Shown in pieces: positions 23,156 through 31,084 of a stretch of DNA of 40,078 nt (positions are counted from its first letter, which is position 1; each line of letters begins with the position of its first letter). The stretch is taken from NCBI GenBank assembly GCA_902766105.1, contig CACXCI010000053.1:1-40078 (forward strand). Direction: 5' to 3'. The position numbers were made by a program, and so were the translations under genes. Origin of the DNA: an uncultured bacterium (GTDB lineage: Bacteria; Cyanobacteriota; Vampirovibrionia; Gastranaerophilales; Gastranaerophilaceae). The notes under the pieces were generated by a model. It made no database searches. It had not been told where the DNA came from and worked only from the letters and a program-made list of their open reading frames with translations.

Positions 23156-23178
23156 AAGTATAGCAAAGAGTAAAGAAA

Positions 23179-26100
23179 ATGGCTTTAAACGTAGACAAAA
23201 ACAGGCAACTTGCCGGATATACAAATACCCCGACTGCTCAACCAAAAGCAGCCCAGCCTGCAACATCATCAAAGCCGATAGATTTTTCGAGTAAAAATAA
23301 TAATTATACTGTCAAAAAAGGGGATAATCTCTGGAATGTTGCAAAGAAGCAATTAATTGCATCAGGAAAAACAAATCCGACAAATGCTGAAATTATTCAA
23401 GCTATGAATAAAATTGCTGAGGCAAACGGTTGTGCAACACCTGATGAATGTCGTATTAAATGCTTTAGCAATATCGGAACAGATTTGATTATACCGGTTC
23501 TTGTAGAATCGACACAAACAACAGAGCCTGTTTCAGAAGAAAAGCCTGCAGAACCTGAACAACCTGTGTTAACTGAACAAGAAACCAAAATTAAGGAAGA
23601 ATTAAAAACAAAATTCCCTGATTTAGGTTTAAAAAATATGTCCGATAATGAGGTAAAAGCCTTTTTAGCTAAATTAAAAGAAACTAATCCTGAACTGTTA
23701 TCAGCTTTGGAAAAATCTGTTTCAACTCAGACAACTGAAGAAATCGCACCAACCGAAGGTATTGAAGAAGCCACTGCGCCGACAGCAGGTTTGACTGATG
23801 AGCAGGCACAAAACATAAAGGAACAACTAAATCAGTATATATCTGAGCATCCCGAAACTGTTACCGAGCATTCAGATTCTCCACAGTCAACCGTTGCTCA
23901 AAGTGAAATGGAACAGCTTGCTCAAAAAATTGGTATAGATAACGCCAGTATTGATGACATAATTGCTGATTTAAAAAGGAAACAACTGCAAGGAGATCAG
24001 CTGTCCGCTGATGAAACAAAGCTTGTAGAATTGTACGAAAAAAATATTAAACCGGAAACTGACAAATCAATTTCCGATGTTCAGGAACAAAAATTATCGA
24101 AAGAAGATTTGGTTGTAGATTATTCGGTGTTCTTATCCGATGAATTTACGAACTTATCTTCTGAAGAGAAATTAGCATATTTTACCGATAAATATTTGAC
24201 AAAAAATGATCCTAACTATTCAAAGTTATCTGCGCAGGAGCAAAAAGAATATGTAAATAAAACTCTTAATGATTTGATGAAGAACTTAAACAATGGTCAA
24301 ATTCCAAAAACAAAAGAGGAACAAGCAAAAGCCGGCATAAAAGCTGTAGCCTTTATGCAAACTGCTCATGCCAACCATTTATCGCTGGAAGAATTGGCAA
24401 AATCTCCGAAATGTAATGAAATGGTTGAGAATACTATTGATAATGTTATAAAAGATGTCATTAACATCGTCGATAAAAAAGAAATTGAAGGTAAAACTAA
24501 TATTGAAATTGCGCATACGTACGCAGATAAAATTCTCTCACTTACTGATGCTGATTACAACAAAATAACTGATGAAAAAGCTAAAGAAGAGTATAGACTC
24601 AATAAAATTGCAACTATTGTATCTAAATATACAGGAATGAACATTGATACTGCCAATCCTGAAGGTCAAAAAAAGCTTAACGAAGGTATTGATGAGTCAT
24701 TAAGTGTTTTTAAATATGTTATGGCAAATAGCGAAGGCGACAACAAGATTTCTATAACAAAATTATTAAATGGTGATGTTCCAAAATTAAAATTTGAAGA
24801 AGGTTATCAGGCGTGGTTAAAAGAACAACCTAAATCAAAAGCGAATGCTGTATTATGTGAAAAATCAGAGGCTAGAATAACTGTACTCAAACGTTTAAGC
24901 ACTAAAGGTATAGAAAATCCAACAAATGCTCAACAACTTGAAGAACTTGAAATCATGAGAAAAGAGCAGGGTGGCAAATTTAAAAATGAATATTTGGAAA
25001 GACAATACCAATATTTCAAAAGAATGGCTGCTGACGGAAAACTTGAAGAAGCTACTTTAGGTGATAGTGCCAATATGAAAGCTGCATCTAAAGATGGTAA
25101 AAATTTAGATGAATATTTTGCTTCTCAATTTGAAAATTTGGATACAAAACAACAAAAACTTGATAAATTAGGTGAGATGATTCAAGGGTGTAACGGTGAT
25201 CCTGATGAAATCTTCAAGTTAAGAGAAGCAGCATTAAAAGCAGGGTTTACAGAAGAAGAATTTAAAAACAATTTGGTTACTTATGGCGGAGATAAAGGCG
25301 GTATCTTAGAACAAGCTTATTATAAAGCTATTAACGCTGATGAATTTATTGGTGTTAAAAATCTTGATAAAGATGCAGTCAGAGCCGGAGGAAAAGTTGA
25401 AGTTGCTCAAGGCTGGTTTGATCACGAAAACTTGACTATAATTGATGCTGATGTATTGCAAAACAATCCTCAATACGTTGATAGAATGACAATAGGTATG
25501 CACAAATATGGTACCGAGGAAAGTAATACTGCATTGTGGGAATCTATTGCACAATCCGGAAAAGTAGCTGAAGCCAATTTGGCTCAAGGTGTTGATAATT
25601 TCATGAAAAATGCACCCAGCGATGAAGTAAGATTAAACTATTCGGAATCTTTATCAAATATTGACAATGCTGCTGTTTTAGAAGGTGTTGCAGCAGGTTC
25701 AAAATATGTATCCAGCCCACAGGTCAGACAACAATACAACACGACTGTTACGACAGCGGCTAAAAAATATCCGCCGGAATCACAATCTAATATAAATTAT
25801 GCGCTGGAAACAGGTAATGTTTCTCCAAGCACAAAAGCTAAAACAACACCACCTGTTTCATCATCTTCATCATCTTCTGCGTATAATTACAGTTCTGCTG
25901 CGACAACTTCTTCTCAAAAAGCTGTAAGTTCATCAAGTACAGCTAAAACAACAGCAGCAACAAGTTCTTCGGCTTCATATACGACCTCAGGATTAAGCCA
26001 ATCTTATACAGTAAAAAATACTGATTATAAAAGACAAGCTGCTATGGATAACGCAAAATCAACTGCTCAATCAATTGAGAAAGCTGTCAAAGATTGGGAG

Positions 26101-27198
26101 ACCAAACATTCTCAAAAGTTATCCGTAGATGATATCGATACGGTAAAAGCTGCTGCTGCGTTAGATGCTGCAAGAGAAGCTGTTGAATCTTCCGCAACCT
26201 CTGATTCTGAAAAAGAACGTATCTTAAAAGCCTTAGCTAACGCTACATCTGTTGGAGAAATTTACGACATCTTAGTTGGGGCTTTAGGTGCAGCAAGAGT
26301 TCAGGATAAATTTATTGAAGCGTTAGCAATGTCCGGCTCTACAACAAATATTAAAGCTTTTGTCGCAAGCAGAGCAGGCGATAACGACAGTTTGGTCAAA
26401 CAAATTTTCTTACGTACATCAAGCTCAAGTCTTAGAAAAGAACTTATCGGCATGATGTCATCCGATACAATTGCAGAATTACTTGCAAACAAACAAATTA
26501 CGGATTTGTCGACGGTTGATCAAAGAATTTTAATTCGTTATGCTATGAAAAACATCTTCCTGATGAGTAATACCGAGTTTGTAAGATTCTTAAATGCGAT
26601 TGCAGATCCTAATGAAAAAGAAAAACTTATTGCAATGCGTACAGGCGTAAATCAATTAAAAAATAATAAAAAACAAAGCTTAGCATCTTCGCAAAATGAT
26701 GGTACTTTAGCAGTCGAAACCGCAGGAACATCTGATGCCCCGACAGTTATGCCTTCAGCTCAGATTTTCGCCGCTGCAAGTGCTGAAAGTTCTGCTCCTG
26801 AGCAGGAAGAACCGTTAGTTCAGCCTACAGCACCTAACAGACTTGCCGCAGGTGAAATCTCAAGAGATTTGGGTAACGGTACTGTTTTAACCAGAGAAGG
26901 CGCAGGTTTTGGCGCAATAAGTAATGTTGATTTTGACTTGGCACATGTAGTGGAAAAACCAAAATCTAAAGACGGCGCTCCTATCGGCATGAACGATGAT
27001 ACTTTAACAGTCGGTTCTGCTGAGTGGAATAAAAAATATAATAAAAATAATGTTCAATCAACAGCATTTACTCTTGCATCTTTAGAAGAAGAATTTGGTG
27101 ATGAAGGATTTGGCGGCGTTTGGGGTGGCACCTCCGGTAACTTCAAAGGAAAAACGCCCGCTAAAAAATTACACAAAGGCTTAAAATTTAATGCTTAA
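23179..27198 (+). CDS. Giant LysM-domain protein (1339 residues)
   Basis: A single LysM domain (about 43-106: YTVKKGDNLWNVAKKQL, then GTDLIIP) should bind peptidoglycan or another GlcNAc polymer. It contains an insertion with three Cys (85, 91, 95), longer than the usual 45-50 residues. There is no signal peptide: the N-terminus is polar and Pro/Ala/Gln-rich. After it come an acidic Pro/Glu/Thr linker, a long helical region (about 240-860), a Ser/Thr/Ala-rich linker (about 890-945) and a second helical region. The C-terminus has Gly-rich FGDEGFGGVWGGTSG. I recognise no catalytic domain. The Shine-Dalgarno is weak (AAAGAG). Possible roles are cell-envelope scaffold or secreted surface protein by an unusual route. 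Confidence 0.8.
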   Translation: MALNVDKNRQLAGYTNTPTAQPKAAQPATSSKPIDFSSKNNNYTVKKGDNLWNVAKKQLIASGKTNPTNAEIIQAMNKIAEANGCATPDECRIKCFSNIGTDLIIPVLVESTQTTEPVSEEKPAEPEQPVLTEQETKIKEELKTKFPDLGLKNMSDNEVKAFLAKLKETNPELLSALEKSVSTQTTEEIAPTEGIEEATAPTAGLTDEQAQNIKEQLNQYISEHPETVTEHSDSPQSTVAQSEMEQLAQKIGIDNASIDDIIADLKRKQLQGDQLSADETKLVELYEKNIKPETDKSISDVQEQKLSKEDLVVDYSVFLSDEFTNLSSEEKLAYFTDKYLTKNDPNYSKLSAQEQKEYVNKTLNDLMKNLNNGQIPKTKEEQAKAGIKAVAFMQTAHANHLSLEELAKSPKCNEMVENTIDNVIKDVINIVDKKEIEGKTNIEIAHTYADKILSLTDADYNKITDEKAKEEYRLNKIATIVSKYTGMNIDTANPEGQKKLNEGIDESLSVFKYVMANSEGDNKISITKLLNGDVPKLKFEEGYQAWLKEQPKSKANAVLCEKSEARITVLKRLSTKGIENPTNAQQLEELEIMRKEQGGKFKNEYLERQYQYFKRMAADGKLEEATLGDSANMKAASKDGKNLDEYFASQFENLDTKQQKLDKLGEMIQGCNGDPDEIFKLREAALKAGFTEEEFKNNLVTYGGDKGGILEQAYYKAINADEFIGVKNLDKDAVRAGGKVEVAQGWFDHENLTIIDADVLQNNPQYVDRMTIGMHKYGTEESNTALWESIAQSGKVAEANLAQGVDNFMKNAPSDEVRLNYSESLSNIDNAAVLEGVAAGSKYVSSPQVRQQYNTTVTTAAKKYPPESQSNINYALETGNVSPSTKAKTTPPVSSSSSSSAYNYSSAATTSSQKAVSSSSTAKTTAATSSSASYTTSGLSQSYTVKNTDYKRQAAMDNAKSTAQSIEKAVKDWETKHSQKLSVDDIDTVKAAAALDAAREAVESSATSDSEKERILKALANATSVGEIYDILVGALGAARVQDKFIEALAMSGSTTNIKAFVASRAGDNDSLVKQIFLRTSSSSLRKELIGMMSSDTIAELLANKQITDLSTVDQRILIRYAMKNIFLMSNTEFVRFLNAIADPNEKEKLIAMRTGVNQLKNNKKQSLASSQNDGTLAVETAGTSDAPTVMPSAQIFAAASAESSAPEQEEPLVQPTAPNRLAAGEISRDLGNGTVLTREGAGFGAISNVDFDLAHVVEKPKSKDGAPIGMNDDTLTVGSAEWNKKYNKNNVQSTAFTLASLEEEFGDEGFGGVWGGTSGNFKGKTPAKKLHKGLKFNA

Positions 27199-27298
27199 AT
27201 GACATATAACTTGCTTTTAATTTTTCTTTATGCTGTAATAGACGAACAGGGAGTAAATAAATTTACCCCGAGTTCATTAGAAAGAAGACAATTACGAA

Positions 27299-28171
27299 TT
27301 GCCGAATAAAGAAATTACAGTAGCAAAGTTTGCAGGTTTCTGCTACGGTGTGAAAAGAGCCGTAGAAACCGTTAAAAAATTAAAAGAAGAAAACCCTGAA
27401 CGTAAAATTTGTGTATTGGGAGAGTTAATCCACAATTCGCAGGTTATTGACCAGTTAAGTTCTATGGGAATAGACTCATTATCCGAATTGCCCGAAAAAG
27501 GTGAAGGTATTTGTGTTGTCAGAAGTCATGGTGAAAGTCCGGAGGTTTTTGAACATATAAAAAATGCCGGATTTGAGGTTTATGATCTGACTTGCCCTGA
27601 TGTTAAAAAAGTTCAACAAAAAGCCGTTGAACTTGCAAAAGATGGCTATTTTGTCGTTATAGTTGGGAAAGCTATGCATCCGGAGGTGGTTGCAATAAGA
27701 GCAAATGCTCAACAGTATAGCGAAAAGGTGCTTGTAGCTGATTGTGTTGAGCAAATCAAGCCTTTTGAAAAAGAAATTATGGGACATAAAAAAGTTGGAA
27801 TTGTAGTTCAAACTACCCAAATGCTATCAACATTAAATGAAATCGTAAAATATTTAACATCAATAACCAAAGAGTTACACATAGCAAACACTATCTGCCA
27901 AAGTACTTCTATGCGTCAAACTGAAGCAAAAGAATTGGCAAAGGTAAATGATTTAGTGATTGTTGTTGGTTCCAAAAAAAGTGCAAATACAACGCATTTA
28001 GCAGAAATTTTAACGGATATAACACCGACAATTCATATTGAAACCGAAGAAGAACTCAATAATTATAAAAATCTTATTGATAAATCAAACAAAATAGCTA
28101 TAACAGCAGGAGCTTCGACTCCCCAAAATGTAATAGAAAGTGTGATTGAAACATTATCGCAAAAATATTAA
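27299..28171 (+). CDS. ispH: 4-hydroxy-3-methylbut-2-enyl diphosphate reductase IspH
   Basis: IspH is the iron-sulfur enzyme that makes IPP and DMAPP in the last step of the MEP isoprenoid pathway. The 290-residue protein has the three cluster cysteines Cys15 (GFCYGVKRA), Cys99 (LTCP) and Cys200 (TICQST), with His45, His77, His127 and Glu129 (HPEV) at the expected active-site positions. The start is TTG at 27299: an in-frame stop at 27278-27280 and no ATG or GTG before the first cluster Cys leave no other choice. Shine-Dalgarno is weak. A sequencing error that hides an upstream ATG is possible but not needed. Confidence 0.95.
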   Translation: MPNKEITVAKFAGFCYGVKRAVETVKKLKEENPERKICVLGELIHNSQVIDQLSSMGIDSLSELPEKGEGICVVRSHGESPEVFEHIKNAGFEVYDLTCPDVKKVQQKAVELAKDGYFVVIVGKAMHPEVVAIRANAQQYSEKVLVADCVEQIKPFEKEIMGHKKVGIVVQTTQMLSTLNEIVKYLTSITKELHIANTICQSTSMRQTEAKELAKVNDLVIVVGSKKSANTTHLAEILTDITPTIHIETEEELNNYKNLIDKSNKIAITAGASTPQNVIESVIETLSQKY

Positions 28172-28183
28172 TGTAAATAATAG

Positions 28184-28204
28184 ATTCTGAAACAAGCTCA
28201 GAAT
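28184..28204. repeat. ATTCTGA/TCAGAAT palindrome between ispH and rpsA
   Basis: ATTCTGA-AACAAGC-TCAGAAT is a perfect 7-bp hairpin, continuing GACA. It belongs to a short palindrome type common in intergenic DNA of many bacteria; a related, degenerate copy lies after gyrA (15257-15275). Confidence 0.6.
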
Positions 28205-28228
28205 GACATATAAAAAGGAGAAAATAAA

Positions 28229-29293
28229 ATGACAAATGCAACATTATCAGAATTTGAAAAACTGTTAGAAGAAAGTTTTTCAGGCAGCCATTCAGTGGCA
28301 GACATTGTAGAAGGTACTGTTTTAAGAAAAGAACAGGAAGGTTATCTAATCAGTGTTCGTGGCGCTAAAACAGAAGCATTCTTACCAAACAAAGAGATTT
28401 CATCATCAGAAGAAGAATCAACATTAGAAATTGGTGATGTAAAAGAGTTTTACGTATTAAAAGAAGAACAAGATGAAGAAGGAATGATATTATCATTGAA
28501 AAGACTTGCATTTGCGCAAGCTTGGGCTCAACTTAATGATGCTAAGGTTCAAGGTGATACTATCTTAGCAAAAGTTGTAAACGTCGTTAAAGGCGGTGTT
28601 TTGGTTGATGTAGCTGATTTGAAAGGTTTTATTCCATCATCTCAACTTAGAACAGGAACACCTTTTGATGGTTTAATTGATCAAAAAATTGAGGTTAAAG
28701 TTTTGGAAGCTGATCCTAAGAAAAATAAACTTATCTTATCTCAAAGACAAGCTGTTGCAGAACAAAGAGATCAGGTTGTTGATAACATCTTAGCTTCATT
28801 AGAAGAAGATCAGGTTGTTAAAGGTGAAGTAGTAAGAATAGCTGATTTCGGTGCTTTCGTTGATATTAACGGTATTGATGGTTTATTACCTATTTCAGAA
28901 ATTTCTTGGTCAAGAATTAAACATCCATCAGATGTAATTTCTTTAGGCGAAACTATTGAAGTTAAAATCATTAAAATTGATAGCGAATTAAAAAGAATTT
29001 CCTTGTCATTAAAGAGAATGGGTGAAGATCCATGGCAGCAAATCGAAGGACAATTCTCTGAAGGTCAGGTTATCACAGGAACTGTAAATAAAGTTACCGG
29101 ATTTGGTGCTTTCATTAATATCTTCCCGGGTGTTGAAGCATTGTTACCAGTTTCAGAAATGGCTGAAGAAAATGTTAATCCGTTCAACAAATTCAAAGTT
29201 GGTGATAGCGTTGAAGTCCTTATTAAGAAATTCACACCTCAAGAACATAGAATTGCCTTGAGTATAAAAGACATAAATAAGGAAGAAGCGTAG
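28229..29293 (+). CDS. rpsA: 30S ribosomal protein S1 (four S1 domains)
   Basis: S1-family protein that binds mRNA on the small subunit. The 354 residues contain four S1 RNA-binding folds at about 24-93, 108-174, 194-264 and 279-348; the last two are the best conserved (GEVVRIADFGAFVDING and GTVNKVTGFGAFINIF, each followed by GLLPISE or ALLPVSE). E. coli S1 has six domains and cyanobacterial S1 about three, so four is a mid-size form. AAAAGGAG precedes the ATG. The gene is behind ispH in the same direction and ends in a strong terminator. A non-ribosomal S1-domain protein is less likely. Confidence 0.9.
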   Translation: MTNATLSEFEKLLEESFSGSHSVADIVEGTVLRKEQEGYLISVRGAKTEAFLPNKEISSSEEESTLEIGDVKEFYVLKEEQDEEGMILSLKRLAFAQAWAQLNDAKVQGDTILAKVVNVVKGGVLVDVADLKGFIPSSQLRTGTPFDGLIDQKIEVKVLEADPKKNKLILSQRQAVAEQRDQVVDNILASLEEDQVVKGEVVRIADFGAFVDINGIDGLLPISEISWSRIKHPSDVISLGETIEVKIIKIDSELKRISLSLKRMGEDPWQQIEGQFSEGQVITGTVNKVTGFGAFINIFPGVEALLPVSEMAEENVNPFNKFKVGDSVEVLIKKFTPQEHRIALSIKDINKEEA

Positions 29294-29364
29294 TATTATA
29301 TAAGCTATTGCGAAGTGCTATAGCAATATAATAATCTCAAAATCTAAATTATGAGGCAAATAAT

Positions 29365-29400
29365 AAATGACTTCTGTTTTACACAGAAGTCATTTTATTT
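29365..29400 (+). terminator. Intrinsic terminator of rpsA
   Basis: A perfect 12-bp stem AAATGACTTCTG/CAGAAGTCATTT with a 7-nt loop ends in TTTTATTT. It isolates rpsA from the transporter gene downstream. Confidence 0.88.
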
Positions 29401-29491
29401 CTACCTTAATTCTTCAAATGTTTTGAGATATGATGAGAACCATAAATATTATAATTATTTAATCGTAAAATTTTTAAATAATGACAATTAT

Positions 29492-29521
29492 TTTACAAAA
29501 ATAGCATATTTACTCTATAAT
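29492..29521 (+). promoter_or_regulatory. Promoter of the CstA gene, giving a leaderless mRNA
   Basis: TTTACA (29492-29497) and TATAAT (29516-29521) are 18 nt apart, and only 6 nt separate TATAAT from the ATG at 29528. Transcription should begin at or next to the start codon, and no Shine-Dalgarno exists. Confidence 0.6.
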
Positions 29522-29527
29522 ATTAAT

Positions 29528-30970
29528 ATGATTACATTTATTTTAGGTATTTTAATTTTAGTTTTTGGTTATATTTTTTATTCTCGGTATGTAGATAAAG
29601 TATTTTCCCCTGATGACAGACTGACACCTGCACATACTCACAATGATGGTGTCGATTTTATACCTATATCAAAAAACAGAAATGCTTTGATACACCTTTT
29701 GAATATTGCGGGTATGGGACCTATAATAGGCGCAGTACAGGGAATATTATTCGGTCCGATTGCTTTTATTCTCATACCTTTAGGGTGCATTTTTGCAGGA
29801 GGGGTTCACGATTATTTTGCAGGAATGCTTTCTGTAAGAAACAGAGGAGTCCAAGTAACAGGACTTATACACAAATATCTTGGTAAAACTCCGTTTAGAA
29901 TTTTCATGGTTATTGTTTCAATAATGCTTCTGTTGCTAGCTACAGTATTTGTTTACACCTCAGGGGATTTATTTACGGAAAGATTTTTCGGGGTAAAAGA
30001 TTTTGCAATAACTAATCCAATTGTATTATGCAGTTATATTGTAATTCTTTTGTATTTTATAATTGCAACACTTTTCCCTATAGATAAAATCATAGGTAAA
30101 TTTTATCCGATACTTGGCATACTGTTGATATTAGGTACGGGACTTGTACTTGCAGGATTTTTTATAAATGGAGTAAATCTTGAAAATTTTTCATTCAAGC
30201 ATTTTAATATACACCCGCAGAATTTACCGTTAATTCCAATGTTTTTTATGACGGTAAGCTGCGGTTTGTTATCAGGATTTCATTCAACACAGGCAACAAT
30301 TATCTCTCGAACCATTGACAAAGAAACAGACGGCAAACGTATTTTTTACGGAATGATGTGTATCGAATCTCTGATTGCCATAATCTGGGCAGCGGCAGCA
30401 ATGGATGTTTACAGCACAAATCTTGTTCCTCAAAATCTTATCGGAACGGTTAATGTCGTCAATATTATCGCAAACAAATTTGTTCCGCTTAATTTGGCAT
30501 TTGCTGTTACGCTAGCGATAATAATACTCCCTATAACATCAGGAGATACCGCACTGAGAGGCTTGAGAATTACCATCGCAGATGCCTTAAACCTTGAGCA
30601 ACAGAAAATAGCAAATAGACTTATAATAGTTATTCCTATAGTTATCTGTGTTTTGGCAGTTTTAATTTGGGCAAAAATAAATGCGAACAGTTTTTCTATG
30701 ATTTGGAGATATTTCACGTTCTTTAATCAGCTTATAGCAATTCCAACATTAGGATGTGCAACTGTATATTTGGCTCTGAATAAGAAAAATTATTGGATAA
30801 CACTTCTGCCGGCATTATTTTATGTATTTATTACAATGTCGTTTATTTTTAGTGAAAAAATCGGTTTTAATCTTCCACTAAAGTATGCTCAAATAATTGG
30901 TTTTATCTTAACTCTTATTACTCTTATTTATCTGATAAGACATATTAAAAATACACACTTGCAAAAATAA
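29528..30970 (+). CDS. CstA-family membrane transporter
   Basis: CstA (carbon starvation) family proteins import peptides or pyruvate through the inner membrane. The 480-residue product is almost entirely hydrophobic helices and carries family blocks such as AGMGPIIGAVQGILFGP (61-77), GGVHDYFAGMLSVRNRG and SGFHSTQATIISRT. It is shorter than E. coli CstA (about 700), like the short members seen in other gut bacteria. I start at ATG 29528: the open frame reaches back to 29351, but that extension runs through the rpsA terminator and a Lys/Asn/Tyr-rich non-homologous stretch. It appears leaderless. Substrate not determined; pyruvate or peptides are the usual candidates. Confidence 0.88.
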   Translation: MITFILGILILVFGYIFYSRYVDKVFSPDDRLTPAHTHNDGVDFIPISKNRNALIHLLNIAGMGPIIGAVQGILFGPIAFILIPLGCIFAGGVHDYFAGMLSVRNRGVQVTGLIHKYLGKTPFRIFMVIVSIMLLLLATVFVYTSGDLFTERFFGVKDFAITNPIVLCSYIVILLYFIIATLFPIDKIIGKFYPILGILLILGTGLVLAGFFINGVNLENFSFKHFNIHPQNLPLIPMFFMTVSCGLLSGFHSTQATIISRTIDKETDGKRIFYGMMCIESLIAIIWAAAAMDVYSTNLVPQNLIGTVNVVNIIANKFVPLNLAFAVTLAIIILPITSGDTALRGLRITIADALNLEQQKIANRLIIVIPIVICVLAVLIWAKINANSFSMIWRYFTFFNQLIAIPTLGCATVYLALNKKNYWITLLPALFYVFITMSFIFSEKIGFNLPLKYAQIIGFILTLITLIYLIRHIKNTHLQK

Positions 30971-31015
30971 ATTCAGTACAATATCATAAATACAGTAAGG
31001 TATTTTTTACTATAA

Positions 31016-31029
31016 GTTCTTATTTGAAC
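31016..31029. promoter_or_regulatory. Operator-like palindrome upstream of the efflux gene
   Basis: GTTC-TTATTT-GAAC lies about 55 bp before the efflux transporter start and next to a TATTAT box (31033-31038). Such half-sites could bind a dimeric repressor, but no regulator gene is nearby and 4-bp arms are weak evidence. Confidence 0.25.
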
Positions 31030-31084
31030 AGCTATTATCGGTATTAAGCATTGTGCTGACATGCCCCTTACAGGAAGGAATTTT

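Noticed and set aside
25858-25900. TCATCATCTTC run in the LysM gene as a microsatellite switch
   Set aside because: Irregular Ser codons in a Ser-rich linker, not an exact repeat; length change in threes would be harmless.
29351-29527. 59-residue extension of the CstA gene
   Set aside because: It crosses the rpsA terminator and has no homology; the hydrophobic protein starts at 29528.
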